The position numbers were made by a program, and so were the translations under genes. Shown here one piece after another: positions 53,000 to 64,000 of a stretch of DNA of 64,000 nucleotides. The notes beneath the pieces are model-generated. The model was not told where the DNA came from, did not search any database, and worked only from the letters and a program-made list of their open reading frames with translations. Each line of letters begins with the position of its first letter. Position 1 is the first letter of the stretch. Source of the stretch: Gracilaria vermiculophylla (taxonomy: Eukaryota; Rhodophyta; Florideophyceae; Gracilariales; Gracilariaceae); NCBI GenBank assembly GCA_019155205.2, contig JAHNZQ020003146.1, positions 84,433 to 148,432 of the forward strand, given 5' to 3'.

Positions 53000-54984
53000 A
53001 TAAAACCTGATCGAGACGCCGACATTCATCTCGGTGGTCACGATCGTTCACGTTTTCAACGTTCGACCCAGTGTTCTAACACCGATAGACTTGCGGCAAC
53101 CGATAGATAGGATCCAATGCAGCGCTCGCATGTCAGTGATGATTGCTAGTACAGCTGTACAGCTGGCTATTCGAGTGGTCGACTGTAAGAAACACAGGGG
53201 TAAAAACTTCGCCGGAAGCTGCAGAGCTTTTCTTAGTAGGGAGGAAGAAACTCACGCAACTCTCTAAGTATAGCGTGGAGCACGGACTTTACGCCTACCA
53301 TCCACGTGAGAACAGTGCCTGCAATGGTTGATCCTGGAACGCTGCATACTGCAGCGTGCCGGCATCCATTGAGATCTATCACTTCTACGTAATCGCTGCT
53401 AATTTGATTTTGAACCATATCACGATTGTCACGGCGCATGCAAGTCGAGCAGGAAGTTTGCTGACTATACTAAAGACCCCGCTCCGGTCGGACGACCCGC
53501 CTCGAGGTCTCCCAAGCACAAACCGGCGGCTCTACCGTACGTCGTGGCAAATCTCCTTCGTCGGACGTTCAACGACATCTGCTGTACGGCATCCATCTCG
53601 ACTACTTGACCAATTCATGTCTCATGGCCTGTCTTGGTCGGTACCGGTCTTCGTGCGCATCCAACTGGGCGTTTCGTGCAATAACGTCGTGATATTTATT
53701 CATATGGGTCACTTCGCCATGACTTTGGTCTGCATCGGAGTCTTTTCTAAAACCCTGATTGTTTTCGTTTCTTTCATCGTGGCAGCTGGGGCTTTCGCGT
53801 GATATTTACCCCTTAGCGGATAGCACACCTGCTGGTCGCACTGCACGTATCAGGAAACCAGTCGTTCTTTTCATGGATGTTTTTGCGCTCCGTGTACCCA
53901 CCCATTCGTTTTTTCGGCTTTTTTGAGATTGTAACTGGTTGGGTCTCCCATCGGTTGTCGTTTCCACAATTGCTTGAAGAGTTAGGCTCCTGTCTGTTTT
54001 CGTTAATATAAGTGGCAATCCGTGTCTTCCCTTCCGCTGCGCGACCATTCGGGAGCAATACCGTATCCTCAAAATCGGTCCGTAATGGAACCCATCGGTG
54101 AGACAGTCAATAATGTGGTCGTGGGCCACCGTGCTTCGTAGCCCCCACCCAGTCGTAGGCTACGCCTTTTGTCAATGGCTCGAGATGCACTCCACCCGTT
54201 GCGGCTGCGTGAGCACGTGCGCCTCAATATTTCTCGTCCGCAATGATTTCCAACCCCGATACGGTCTCTGCATCACCTTCAGGGTTTCTAGCCGGTCTTA
54301 TTAAATTGGTCCACCACATGGCCCACCATTTTGGGGTCTGTCAGTGCGTTCTGATTCCCAAATGGGCTCCATATTTGGCCAGCTGAGTTATCATGGTCCC
54401 TGTTGCGATAGCATCTCTCCATTTCGTGCGCTGTCAATTTTTGCTGGGCAAGACACTATTGGCCACGACGACGTCATCACGGCTCCAATCCGTACTGTGC
54501 AGCTCATTTCTTCGGATTCATCATATGTTGATTCGGCTTCCGTTCCGCGTCCGATCATCGGCTTTGGTGAGCAGCCACAGTCTCACGGTCAGTATGGGTG
54601 TGAACTTGAAAACGTTTACCCGGCGATCTTTGCTTCGGAGGTTGATTGGCTTCTCCTGGCAAATTTGTTTCAGGTATGGCAGTTATTTTGGCGTCCAACC
54701 TTTCCGTTTTCAGTGACTTTCGAGCGATTGGATTTTGGGCGCCCTGTGCATATCGCGAACCATCGGACTTCATACGCGACACCAGTTGAATCGCGGATCC
54801 TTACTCGGTCTGTTGCGTAGGATGGCATTAGGCATCACCCCCGTTCATGACAGTGAATTTGCAGATGGTGCCGTCCGACTTGACGTATATCCAGGTTCCC
54901 CATGTACGGTATTAATCTCGCCGATTGCTCTTGATGCTCCACCACATAGGTTCAACCAATAGGCTCAACCGCGTTATGCCACAG
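53000..54984. other. Unassigned transposon-like region
   Basis: GC-balanced sequence with broken frames on both strands. The longest are 53356-53802 and 54344-54820 on plus (the latter 158 residues, for example FGQLSYHGPCCDSISPF and ASEVDWLLLANLFQVWQLF) and 53806-54129 on minus. No domain was recognised. It probably belongs to the repeat that continues at 54985. Confidence 0.3.
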
Positions 54985-56150
54985 ATGGTCCGCTTTGACT
55001 TTCCGAAGCAAACCAATTGCTCTATGGATCGAGAACGGTGGCCTTGAGGAACAGATATTGAGGCTTGACTGACAAACCGACGGGCAAACATGCAAACCAT
55101 GCATAGGTGCAACAATGTCGAGGTTTTCTCCCAAGAGGAACGCATTCGTGGGTCAAATTATGTTCCACATCCCAATTGATGGAGCCCCCATGAAGCTTCT
55201 AAATGTTTAAAGGTTGCCTCTTTAGTTCTAGAGTGCTTCCGCAAATATACCGGCCGAGACAATCTCTTTTCATCTACTATCTGGTCAGTTGCCATCGCGG
55301 TGTTTGCCGCCATGGTGGCCCGCTTGATTCACCGTTCTGCTCAATGAGGCGTGATATGGCCTAGTACTTGCCCTTATAGGCTCTTTCCGGCTAGCATTTA
55401 GTCTCCAGTTGGTCGCGTCTTGCGCTTGCCTAACCATTTGGTCGCTGTGATCAGCGAGGATCTTGGCGTACCCAACCTGATTGCAGACACTACGTACGGG
55501 AGCACTGAACTTGCATTCATACCGGATGTAACGATTTCTTTTAACCACTGGAAACGTAGACAGGAATAGATCGTGTGAATTCACATTACCAACTCTGTTG
55601 CCCCGGAAAAGGACCATCAGTGTATCTGATACTTGGCCGCGGGTAGAGACGATGAAGCTGCCATCGTCAAAGCGCGCACGGCTTCTCTGTCTCCGAGAGT
55701 AGACAAATTCACGTCGGTATCGGTTTTGGTTCCCGTGGCTCTGACGCCACCTGAAAGCGTGCCTCGACCAAGCGGATTCACGCTTCCGACAAGTCAGGCT
55801 TTATCTCTAAGCATTTGCATTTCTGTGACCTATCTGGGTCGTCTCAATGATTGCAGGATAGCAACCGACATTTTGAAAGCATCTTTTACCTTCCGGAGAG
55901 TACCTGAAAATTTTGAAAACTACGAAGCGCTGCTTTTTCTCCATCAGAGTTACCTCCAGTACTTTCCCCGTCCTGGTTCTATGGATGCAGTCTCTGCGAT
56001 GGACGCACTAAGTATTCGTCTTTCCGAGCTGGCTCGTTTGAATGGTACGAAAGAAACCACACCGGAAGTCCGGAACTCTTTTCAACGCCATACTTACTAA
56101 ATGGTCATGGAATATGTGCATGTTCTCATGCATGTAGAGAGTAGTTATCA
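54985..56150. repeat. Unclassified repeat family, copy B
   Basis: Counterpart of 26215-27430. A minus-strand frame at 55285-55617 (MVLFRGNRVGNVNSHD; LSTFPVVKRNRYIRYECKF) aligns with the minus-strand frame of copy A (MVRFWSNKLGILEPYRS). A plus-strand frame at 55633-56100 (SVSVLVPVALTPPESVPRPS; helical LNDCRIATDILKASFTF) aligns with the plus-strand frame 26907-27458. The coding strand is uncertain; two divergent genes are possible. Confidence 0.55.
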
Positions 56151-58625
56151 ACCGACTGGTTTGCATGCCGCAAAAAATATTTTTCTTTCGGATACTACGA
56201 CTTTGATCGGTGTTCTTGCATTACCTAGCTCCTTCTTTTGGTATGCGCCCGCTCCACCAGGTGCCACTTCTTAGTTTCCCTACGCTGTGCCGATACCGTT
56301 AAAATCCTTTGACGAGCCAGCGAATATGGGCCAGAAATGCTTCCGCTAAAACGGTTGAGGTTGTGTTCTCCGGAGGAACAGCTCTGGTCAACTTGAAAAC
56401 CTTGTAGGTGACAGTAAAACGTGTTTATATCTCTCGAAAGTTTCGACTAACGTTTCAAATAGGTCATTGTCGATGAAAGCCAATAAACGTGCAGGAGGAA
56501 TCAAACTTAAGTATTTCCTCTGCTTGTGTACCCCGCCTCGGACCTTGACACAAAATAAACAGTCGGCAGCAACGATGAAAACATCCTGTGCCAACAAAGA
56601 CCACTAGAACTTTCGTTTTAAGATTTATTACATCCCTGCGCTTTCTGGATGGTCTGAGAGCAAAGGAAAATGTGCTAGTTTCCATACCCGTCGGAGTAGC
56701 CACTTGGGGACTACTTTGTAGAGCAGTACACCCAAAAGTACATCTCTACACCATTTATACCTCGTGGTCGTAGTTGAACTGGGTCTCTTTCTAACATACC
56801 AAATGGCATAACCCCTTACGATTCCCGTCGATCGCCCGTTCCCGCCAAAATTCTTTTTTGGTTATCGGCTCTGGCAGGTTTTCCATAACCGACAATATAG
56901 GTACTGCCCGCCCCTTCATTTTCTTTTTCTTCATTCCAAAAGGCTCATTTGAGTTCCATATTGGTGTTGTCTTCCTAATTACCAGCTGGTCGCACCGTGA
57001 AACCCAAGATCTAGTCCTCAATGGGATTCTCTTCTAATCCGTCAGGCAGTATGCGGGAGAGCGCTTCCGGCGGATTACGCTATATTTTAGGTCCGTATTG
57101 GACTTCATAATCAAACTTTGACAAGCGCGATCTTCGTCTTGACAGTCGTTCGGATGCATCGTCAATCCAAAACTTTAAACGTAGGGCAATATAGTACGTC
57201 CAAGGGGTGATCTTCACACCTGTGGCAGGCAACGCCTTGACTAGTCCACAGGTCCACTCAAAGTCTTGAAGTAGGGAAGTAGAAGCGATTTAGCACGGGC
57301 TCAGGTAGCAGTGGAAACAGGATACTTGCCGCTCACATTCACCACGGCGCGTCACTGACTCGTGTTGAGTGCAGATGATCGTTGCCGTTGGTGAAGAAGA
57401 GGGATGACTCACCAAGTGCAGGGACTTGGTGAGGAATAGCGACTACCGCGCCTCGTCACTGACTCGAGGAGTGCAGATGAGCGTAGACGTCGGTGTGCTT
57501 GGAGGTGTGTGAGTGTGTGGTCTCCAGGATCGAGCCGAAGACGAGCGATGGGATGAAGAGGAGGTATACGGCTTAAATACTATGGCATAATTCTATTGGT
57601 GGTTATGGAGAAATGAACGGTCAGGTGTAATTACCTGTGCAGCAGGAAATGCATTGTTGTATTGCAATACTGGCAAATGCACACTGCACGCGCAAGCGTG
57701 CAACGGACGCATATAGTGCCAGCTGGCAACACACCATAGAGGTAGAGCCTAAGCATCATCATGCTCCGTGTTACCGTGTGGCATCCCCTTTCCGTTACGG
57801 AATATTTCTGTCCCCCGATGGTCCGGTCTTTTCTCAACTAGTTGATTGGTGCTTCACTTCCCTCATTCTTCCATTGCATAAAGCAGCGTCCTACCTGAGT
57901 GACCCATGCGTTAGTATCCAACGAGTACGGGCGTCTTGAATCGGACAAGGCGATCACAGGAAGTGTAAAAAGCGAGGTATTGAGTGTCAGGAAAGCCTGT
58001 ACTTATTCGTTTTCCAGATTTTCGAAACTTTCCGGTTTGCCTTTTTGAAATCTTTTGTTCAGTGGTGCGGCAATCTCGGTCCGTCCCTTTATAAACGGAC
58101 AATATACGTTATATTCGCCAGAAATGGTACGGATATCTGTCTGATTTCTTGAAACCTTCGCTCCTTGCCTCAGTCAAATGTCCGTTTCAGAGATTTCGAA
58201 TCGTCCGAGAATTATAATATGTCCCAATCAAGGTGCGCGAAATTGTTATAAGACAAGTTCCCGAAAAGCCCAGAATTTAATAATGAGCGGCATGTTGCAA
58301 TTGTGTCCTGTCGTGCAGAAGACCTCGGGCTCTCAGAAACTGCTGTAATCCTTCAAACTAGTCACTCACAAAATCTGAAAAATGTAAAAAGAAGATGCAA
58401 AGTTTTCACAAAAGAGTAAAATTCTATACTGCCATTTACATTTCATTTAAAAAGGGGCGCCATTTTTCAAGACATCCTATATTATAAGACCATTAAAACA
58501 AATGAAATGGTCACTTCTTTCTTTTTTGCTGCAGATTCATATTTTGGTATTCACAATTCCCCGTGGAACAGCTCTTACGACGTGTGAGAAGGGACACATT
58601 TGTAGTGTAGTGGATCGTAAGGTGA
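56151..58625. other. No recognised gene
   Basis: The left part may be the tail of repeat copy B. Short frames are unsupported. A 45-bp duplication lies at 57349-57495 and the sequence turns AT-rich before the LTR at 58626. Confidence 0.4.
57349..57495 (+). repeat. Two spaced 45-bp direct repeats
   Basis: GCGTCACTGACTCGTGTTGAGTGC... (57349-57393) recurs as CTCGTCACTGACTCGAGGAGTGC... (57452-57495), about 100 bp apart, with several differences. It could be part of an LTR or a local duplication. Confidence 0.6.
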
Positions 58626-59152
58626 TGTGTACAAGTGGCTTTACGACGGGAAATTCCTAAGAAGGGCTCCTATTTCATTAACTGAGCCACGTAGTGCATT
58701 TTTCGGCCCACGTGCGCTACAGTATCCTTTAGAAACAGTAGAACTTAGATTTGTTTTAGTTACTTGGTGCAGGTAATTACTACAGTAGTGAGACCTGCCG
58801 AGGCGGGCTCCCGACGGGGTACTTAAACTCCCGGTTGAGCTCCACTTCTGGGGAAGTAGACCAAGCACCATTGCGTCTATATCTATTTTCCCGGTTGGAA
58901 ACTCTCGTTGAACATTCTTAGGTATCTAAGCCGCCAATCCCCAGATAGCCTCGTAGCAGCGCCTGTAGGAGCGTTGTCCGCCTAATGAACCTCCCTCTCC
59001 GCTAGGTGTTTGCGGATCCTTTTTCAGAATTCCCCCGTCTCGTTACGGCTAATACTGGAGAGCACCTTTAGGTACTCGCGCCTTTGGAGTAAAAAAAAAA
59101 GCCGAACGGACTTTGTGCACTACCACCTGGAAATGAGAACTGACGTACCACT
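58626..59152 (+). repeat. LTR 5: 5' LTR of gypsy copy 3
   Basis: It reads as the reverse complement of the LTRs at 6691 and 16718 (AAGTGGCTTTACGACG..., AAGGGCTCC..., GCGCTACAGT..., ending CTGACGTACCA). Diverged. A candidate primer site TGGTTTCCCGACTTGG starts at 59155, just inside. Confidence 0.78.
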
Positions 59153-59405
59153 ACTGGTTTCCCGACTTGGAAGGGGTGCGATTCCTAATGGACTAGCTAA
59201 AGCCTTGACCGAACAGGGTTTCTAGTTTGCAAGTATCGGAACCCAAGAATGGAATTATTCCTGAAGAGCATTCGGAAAGGGAAGGAAGTCACCCTTTGCA
59301 AACTCGTATATGGACCCCTCACAGACCCCAATGGAAACCCCCTTACAAAACCCTCAAGCAACTGACTCCGCCGGCGGGCGCAGCACGCGCAGTGCTCCTT
59401 AGCAG

Positions 59406-60218
59406 ATGTCCATCAGACTGGAGGATCCTGAAAACCTCCTTAGGAATCATGGCTCCTTTGTGGAGCGTTTCAAGAATCGCCCTAGGAGAGTGCATGAACG
59501 GAAGCAAGCCGAATCCCCCGCGACACCGCTGGAGAACGCCGACGGGGGGGTTGCAGAACCACACATGGCATCGCAGCCGCCACCTCTTGAGCTGAAAGAA
59601 CGGGAACAACTGGATGCTAACTCCCCCATGAAGTTGCTGGCCCCGCGCCTTACTGGTTGGCTCTCATAGGAGCTGGTCGAATGAATTCCTGCAGGTTTTG
59701 AGGTGCATTTCGGAGCGCGCCGCCACGCCATCGTGAAGAAAATCGGAACGAAAATTGCTTACCGTGCTGTGGATTCTTTGCTGGATTCGGACCTTTTTCT
59801 AGGGGCGATCTCAGATGTTATCCGTGCAAAATTTCGTTCCCAGACCGCGTAGCTGCACCCTGCAGCGGCGTTTCAAAGTCATAATTCCGTACAGGCAAGG
59901 TTTCCGCTATCAAAATTTAAGGTGACCTCGGGCAGAGAAGGACAGGACACTGCGGCCCCCTACGCCAGAGAAAGAAAGGATACTGCAGTTGGGAAACGGA
60001 ACCTTCTCACTTATATTGCTATGCACCTCCTGGACATGTCGCGTCACGGAGGAGGACAGGATACCGGTCGCAAAGTACTTCACTCAAGGAGAGAAGGACA
60101 GGATACGTTTTGGGGGAGTCGCGATAGCGGGAATATTCTCAGGCACCCCGAAAGCCTAAAGGAAAAACGCCAAATGAAATGGAGGGAGAAAAAGAGAAAG
60201 CGAGACACCGATTCATAG
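59406..60218 (+). pseudogene. Gag of gypsy copy 3
   Basis: One frame with a few stops: LRNHGSFVERFKNRPRRVHE, ASQPPPLELKEREQLDANS, GARRHAIVKKIGTKIAYRAVDSLLDSDLF, then the GQDT series (REGQDTA, RERKDTA, GGGQDTG, REGQDTF) and a Lys/Arg-rich tract ending RKRDTDS. It parallels copy 1 gag closely and confirms the repeat motif. Confidence 0.65.
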
Positions 60219-60399
60219 AGAAGCTCAGACTCTGAATCCGTAAACAGCTTCAGCTCGAAGGAAAGTATAACTCCTTATAAAAGAACCAGAATGGTCAGGA
60301 AGGTCGTCCCACTTGATCAAGTCTTTCCAAAATGGAGGATTATGACCCCTACCGGTTGCAATATCGCTCCACGTTTTTCGATGTGGCGGTCGCTCAACG

Positions 60400-61027
60400 A
60401 CTCAGGAAGATCCAACGCCGCATGGATATTCAGATGGAGAAGTAAACATTCTCAGGTGAAGACCTCATCTCCGTGTTGTGGTTTCTCACACGCTGCCATT
60501 CAGCGTGTAACAACAATGATGTCCGTGAAGGTGCCGTTTTCTGGTGCTTTCCGTTCTACTTCACAGGTGAAGCGCACTCGCTGGTGTACCCACGCCTCAC
60601 GGAGGAGATCATCATTGTAGATGATCTTAGAATGGAGATCTTGACGACCTTTTCGGAGGGGGTGATTTTCCTCCTAGCAAGGTACGCAACGGACGAAGTG
60701 ATAGCCAATGCTGACGCAGAATCCCCCTCCTATAGGCAGAATACGGGAATGACCGAAACGAAGTCCCTGCAGAAGCTGTGAACGAAGGCCTTACCGTTTG
60801 GGAATTTGTACTCCGAACGGAGATTGAAGTCATTGTATATGGAGGGACTCTTTCCTTTGATGCGTGCCAGGGTGCATAATGACTTGAAAACGCACCCGAA
60901 GACCACCTATACGCAACTAGCCCGTTTCGCGGACTTTTTTAGGATTCCCATCGTGCCGTCCGCCGCAGCCACGCTCTGCTTTCGGACAAACCGATCGCCT
61001 TTGGGAACCGTCAGGCCTCCGCCATGA
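60400..61027 (+). pseudogene. Capsid-like part of gag, gypsy copy 3
   Basis: The segment FLTRCHSACNNNDVREGAVFWCFPFYFTGEAHSLV followed by VIFLLARYATDEVIANADAE and LKSLYMEGLFPLMRARVHNDLKTHPKTTYTQL has the helical pattern of retrotransposon gag/capsid domains. A frame change near 60780 splits it. Confidence 0.65.
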
Positions 61028-61712
61028 CGTCTGACTCCAGCACCTCAGGGGACATTGACGATCTCATGCTCGAGGGAGAGCGAGAGAACTTTGCTCTCAC
61101 ATACGCCTCATCACAAGGAGCACAATCTAGGACAAGAACACCCTCGACTCCTACTTCGTACGTCTCGGCAGGATCCTAGAGGAGTGTGCGATTCGCGAAC
61201 CCTCGGGGTTACCAACCGCCTTGCATGCTTTGCTTGTCTCGAGAGCCAGTACACTATACGACTCTCACCCCGGAAATGATGGCCATCCTACTGCAGGAAC
61301 GGGAGTTGAGCTTCCGGGACCTATAAGGACACACCAACGGATAGCGGAAGTTATCGAGCCGCGTATCACGATATCAACTCCCCTCAAGGAAACCACGGTT
61401 ACCGCGCTCTTATTGTAGTCTAGCCTGTTCCACTGTCACTTGCACCGACAGTGCAGAGACCAGCATCCAAACCGGTTGCATTCTCGGGGAACTCGGCGAT
61501 TCCCAATGCAGAACCGCAGCTGCCATCCCCTACTGAAAGTCAGATCCCCTCCAACCAGGAAAAACCTCAGGGTCAGGCGTAGAGGCTCCGCGTGGCTCCT
61601 TTTCGTCGAGCCTCGGCCCAACAAAGGTCGCCTCTAGGAAGGTTGGAGAAGCCGTCTGCACGGTCAACGCAGAATTAGCAGGCCTCCCAACCTTTTAGGC
61701 GCATTTGACACA

Positions 61713-62210
61713 TTGGAGGATTCTGTTTGCACGCTTTTCCGTGGGATTTTCAAGATGTTTGCCTCTGTACAATGTTCTCCACTCGCATCCATAACGGTGC
61801 GCGCTTTCTTTGACACTAAAGCTGGCCCAAACCTAATGCACGCTGACCTGCTCCCGTGGCCTGCTCTCGGCTCCTTAAGGACTGACAAGCTCCCTACGGC
61901 GCATGAAGCGTCGCGTCGAGCATTGAAAATTTTCGGAGCATTACCCTCGTATCTCCGGCAGGGCTCCTTACAGGTGCAAATGTGGTTCCAAATGGCGACC
62001 AACTGGGCAGCACAAGGCATATTGGGGGCTTCCTTTCTGGATCGGAATGGACGCGCAATATACCCACGCCTGTGGAAAGAGACGTTTTACGACGCCACCC
62101 CTGTAGGTCTGGTGTCCGCATCTCCAGGACTGGACGCCAACGCACGCCACGTGACTAATCTTTCAAAGGAGACGCAGTCGAACAAGCTCCGGATGGTGAG
62201 GAGTATCTAA
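61713..62210 (+). CDS. Protease region of gypsy copy 3, variant active site
   Basis: This 165-codon open stretch contains ASITVRAFFDTKAGPNLMHAD, where the canonical D-T-G-A of retropepsins reads D-T-K-A-G, then KIFGALPSYL and GILGASFLDRNGRAIYP, the expected following strands (ILG motif). Copy 1 has Arg at the same position. The frame is uninterrupted, unlike the rest of the element. Confidence 0.65.
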   Translation: MEDSVCTLFRGIFKMFASVQCSPLASITVRAFFDTKAGPNLMHADLLPWPALGSLRTDKLPTAHEASRRALKIFGALPSYLRQGSLQVQMWFQMATNWAAQGILGASFLDRNGRAIYPRLWKETFYDATPVGLVSASPGLDANARHVTNLSKETQSNKLRMVRSI

Positions 62211-62590
62211 ATACCCGCGAGGAGTCAGGCCGTTGTTTGGGTGCAAATATCTGCATCTGGACTTTCATTCCAACAGGGGAGTCCCCATCGGACGAAGACG
62301 CAGCACTCCATGATGGCAAACGGCGTTATGGAAATATTACCGAATGTCCCCTTCAGTGTCGTACTTGCCAACCTGAAGGAGTGGCCTCCGCCCCCACAAA
62401 AGAGATCGGTCGTCGGATTGGCACTAACCCTCTCTGCATGACGGACTCATCTTCCTCGTACAGAAGACCTTGCGCAACGCGATGCAATCTCTACCATAGA
62501 GACTGAAGCGGCATCAATGACTCGAGAAGAAGACATGCCTGCCACTGGGCAGGAGAAGCTCCAAATTGGCGAAGATTTCGATGAGTAGAG

Positions 62591-62846
62591 AGTTTCAGCA
62601 AATCAATTATGGGTACAATCGTGGGAAAAATATGGGTTGTACGTACCGGAAAAACAATTGAATGAAAATTGTCCTGAAGAGTTTCGGCACTACATCTTTT
62701 CGTTCAATGCGTGGTAGGCTGCGGCATAGACATCGCTGCCTCACGGAACAGCAATCGAGGGACCACCTCAACCCACGCGCAGTCCTTGTATCGAGCCACC
62801 GCGCCTGGTACATTCCTTGGCCTCGGTCGCTGGCGGCATACCAACA
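62591..62846. other. Junction between gypsy copy 3 and transposase gene
   Basis: About 255 bp unrelated to the gypsy copies. It should hold the 5' flank of the transposase gene and possibly one transposon end. No inverted repeat could be tested, because the other end lies outside the window. Confidence 0.35.
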
Positions 62847-63992
62847 ATGGTGGCAATCAAGCACTACAACCTGATGCAGCTGCGCCACATGCGACGGCGC
62901 TTGCGTCGTGAGTTGCTGATGCGACACTTATCGGGAGCGAGTCTTATGGAGCTTGGGCCAGTACTGCGCCGTTTCCTGTTCGTCCGGCGTGATTTGAGAG
63001 CTCTGCTATGCCGCACGAGGGCGGTGTATAGCATATGCTTTAATGTCAACCAGTTTTCCACTGAACACCCGTTGTCTCTTTTCAGGTTCACGTCTGTGGA
63101 TCTGGGTCGCGTTGCTGGTGCATTGGGTCTGACAGAAGGGTCTTTTGAACGTCGACATAGAGTACCTTCCGTGGAGCGCCTGTGCATTGTGCTTCGTCGA
63201 CTATCCTCGCCTGCCCGCTGGCGTGACCTCGAAAACCTATTTGGATGGGCGAGCTCAGCATTATGCGACATCTGCTACGAGACCATCGAGCTAATGATGG
63301 AGCGGTGGAGGGATGCTTTATGCCAGTGGAGGGGAGATTTGATGCAAGAGCGGGCGGCCATGTATACAAAAGCTGTTCTGGACAAGGGCGGGGCGCTTGA
63401 CAACTGTGTTGGCTTCATTGACGGCACAGGGATCTTTATTGAGTGGCCTGGGCATGCAATGCAGCGGAGCGTATACAGCGGCCATAAGCGCAAGCATATG
63501 CTAAAGTTCCAGTCCGTGGTGACGCCAGATTGGCCCTTCTTTCACCTAGCCGGACCCATCGAGGGCATACGGCACGACATCACGCTCTACCGAGAATCGG
63601 GAATGGACGACATGTTGGGTTCAGGCCTGGTAGTAGGCGGTGTACAGTATTGTCTGTTTGGCGACAAGGCTTACCTGGTTCGACCTTGGATGCAAGTGGC
63701 GTTCCCACCTGATGCAGTCGGGGTTCTGAACGAGGAAGAAGAGGCTTTTAATACGGAGATGGCAAGCGTAAGAGTGTCAGTCGAATGGGGGTACAAGGAA
63801 GTGAAGCAGGTCTTCTCCATTCTCGACTTCGCGCGAAAACTCAAGATCAATGAGGGCCCTGTTGGTACTGTCTACACGGCTGCTGTTTTATTGTGGAACA
63901 TTCTTTGTTGCTTGTACGGTGGCCAGACAGCAACCTTCTTCGACTGCACGCCCCCCACTCTCGAGAGCTACCTGTCTATCGGCGCATTATAA
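62847..63992 (+). CDS. Intact DDE_Tnp_4 (Harbinger-like) transposase, 381 residues
   Basis: An uninterrupted frame from ATG 62847 to a stop just inside the window. An N-terminal basic helical part (about 1-50), LSSPARWRDLENLFGWASSALCDICYETIELM (helix-turn-helix-like, about 120-150), then the catalytic fold: Asp192 in NCVGFIDGTG, QSVVTPDWPFFHLAGPIEGIRHD, Asp273 in LFGDKAYLVRPW, Glu313 in RVSVEWGYKEVKQVF. Spacing suits DDE_Tnp_4 nucleases. Unlike every other transposon gene here it has no stops or frameshifts, so it is recent, active or domesticated. No MYB-like partner is visible within the window. Confidence 0.85.
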   Translation: MVAIKHYNLMQLRHMRRRLRRELLMRHLSGASLMELGPVLRRFLFVRRDLRALLCRTRAVYSICFNVNQFSTEHPLSLFRFTSVDLGRVAGALGLTEGSFERRHRVPSVERLCIVLRRLSSPARWRDLENLFGWASSALCDICYETIELMMERWRDALCQWRGDLMQERAAMYTKAVLDKGGALDNCVGFIDGTGIFIEWPGHAMQRSVYSGHKRKHMLKFQSVVTPDWPFFHLAGPIEGIRHDITLYRESGMDDMLGSGLVVGGVQYCLFGDKAYLVRPWMQVAFPPDAVGVLNEEEEAFNTEMASVRVSVEWGYKEVKQVFSILDFARKLKINEGPVGTVYTAAVLLWNILCCLYGGQTATFFDCTPPTLESYLSIGAL

Positions 63993-64000
63993 AACAATTC

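Larger units (their letters stand above)
58626..62590 (+). mobile_element. Ty3/gypsy LTR retrotransposon, copy 3 (3'-truncated)
   Basis: Plus-strand relative of copies 1 and 2: 5' LTR, gag, protease and the protease-RT linker are present. Sequence matching stops near 62590, at the equivalent of about 13290 in copy 1, before the RT. RT, RNase H, integrase and 3' LTR are absent from the window; a DDE transposase gene follows instead. Confidence 0.8.

Noticed and set aside
1..64000. CRISPR arrays, prokaryotic operons, rRNA genes
   Set aside because: None seen: no regularly spaced identical repeats, no Shine-Dalgarno patterns, and no rRNA-like conserved blocks.

Overview
The window looks like nuclear DNA of a photosynthetic eukaryote, most plausibly a red alga of the compact-gene, transposon-rich kind such as Chondrus. 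That assignment is inference. It rests on almost intronless genes packed into short GC-richer islands, several proteins with plastid-type N-termini or plant-only families (monodehydroascorbate reductase, cadmium-induced AS8-like, a plastid TPR protein, a GT8 enzyme of plant IPUT1 type), and long AT-richer stretches full of decayed transposons. Nothing in it is prokaryotic: there are no Shine-Dalgarno sites, operons, CRISPR arrays or insertion sequences.

Island 1 (1-5.3 kb) holds a GT8 membrane glycosyltransferase whose metal-binding DxD has been lost, divergent from a YVH1/DUSP12-type phosphatase, then an MPHOSPH6-like exosome cofactor, and serine hydroxymethyltransferase on the other strand. 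Island 2 (30-40.8 kb) holds a C2-domain protein divergent from a plasma-membrane-type Ca2+-ATPase (one 130-bp intron), a plastid TPR-like membrane protein whose 3' end overlaps that of an AS8-like glycine-rich protein, monodehydroascorbate reductase divergent from AS8, and a plastid-type two-TM protein. Divergent pairs are the rule here. The intervals between them carry CACGTG motifs, three within 50 bp in the AS8/MDAR interval.

The rest is mobile DNA. Two Ty3/gypsy elements lie in tandem on the minus strand (6.7-21.8 kb) and share their middle LTR. The first carries a long, decayed, opposite-strand ORF between integrase and the 3' LTR. The second has deletions and a small transposon with 23-bp terminal inverted repeats inserted in its RT region. 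A third gypsy copy (58.6-62.6 kb, plus strand) is cut off beside an intact DDE_Tnp_4 transposase. Between the islands and beyond are a PIF/Harbinger remnant with its MYB-like partner gene, an LTR fragment inserted in a DUF7869-type gene, a piggyBac copy with palindromic terminal repeats and a tRNA-like segment, a Ty1/copia copy ending in a Tc1/mariner scrap, and two copies of an unclassified repeat family (about 26.2-27.4 and 55.0-56.2 kb).

No clearly new multi-gene system was found. The best leads are the antisense ORF in gypsy element 1, the DxD-less IPUT1-like protein, the D-T-[R/K]-A-G protease shared by two gypsy copies, and the unclassified two-copy family. All calls come from reading the sequence; no database search was run.
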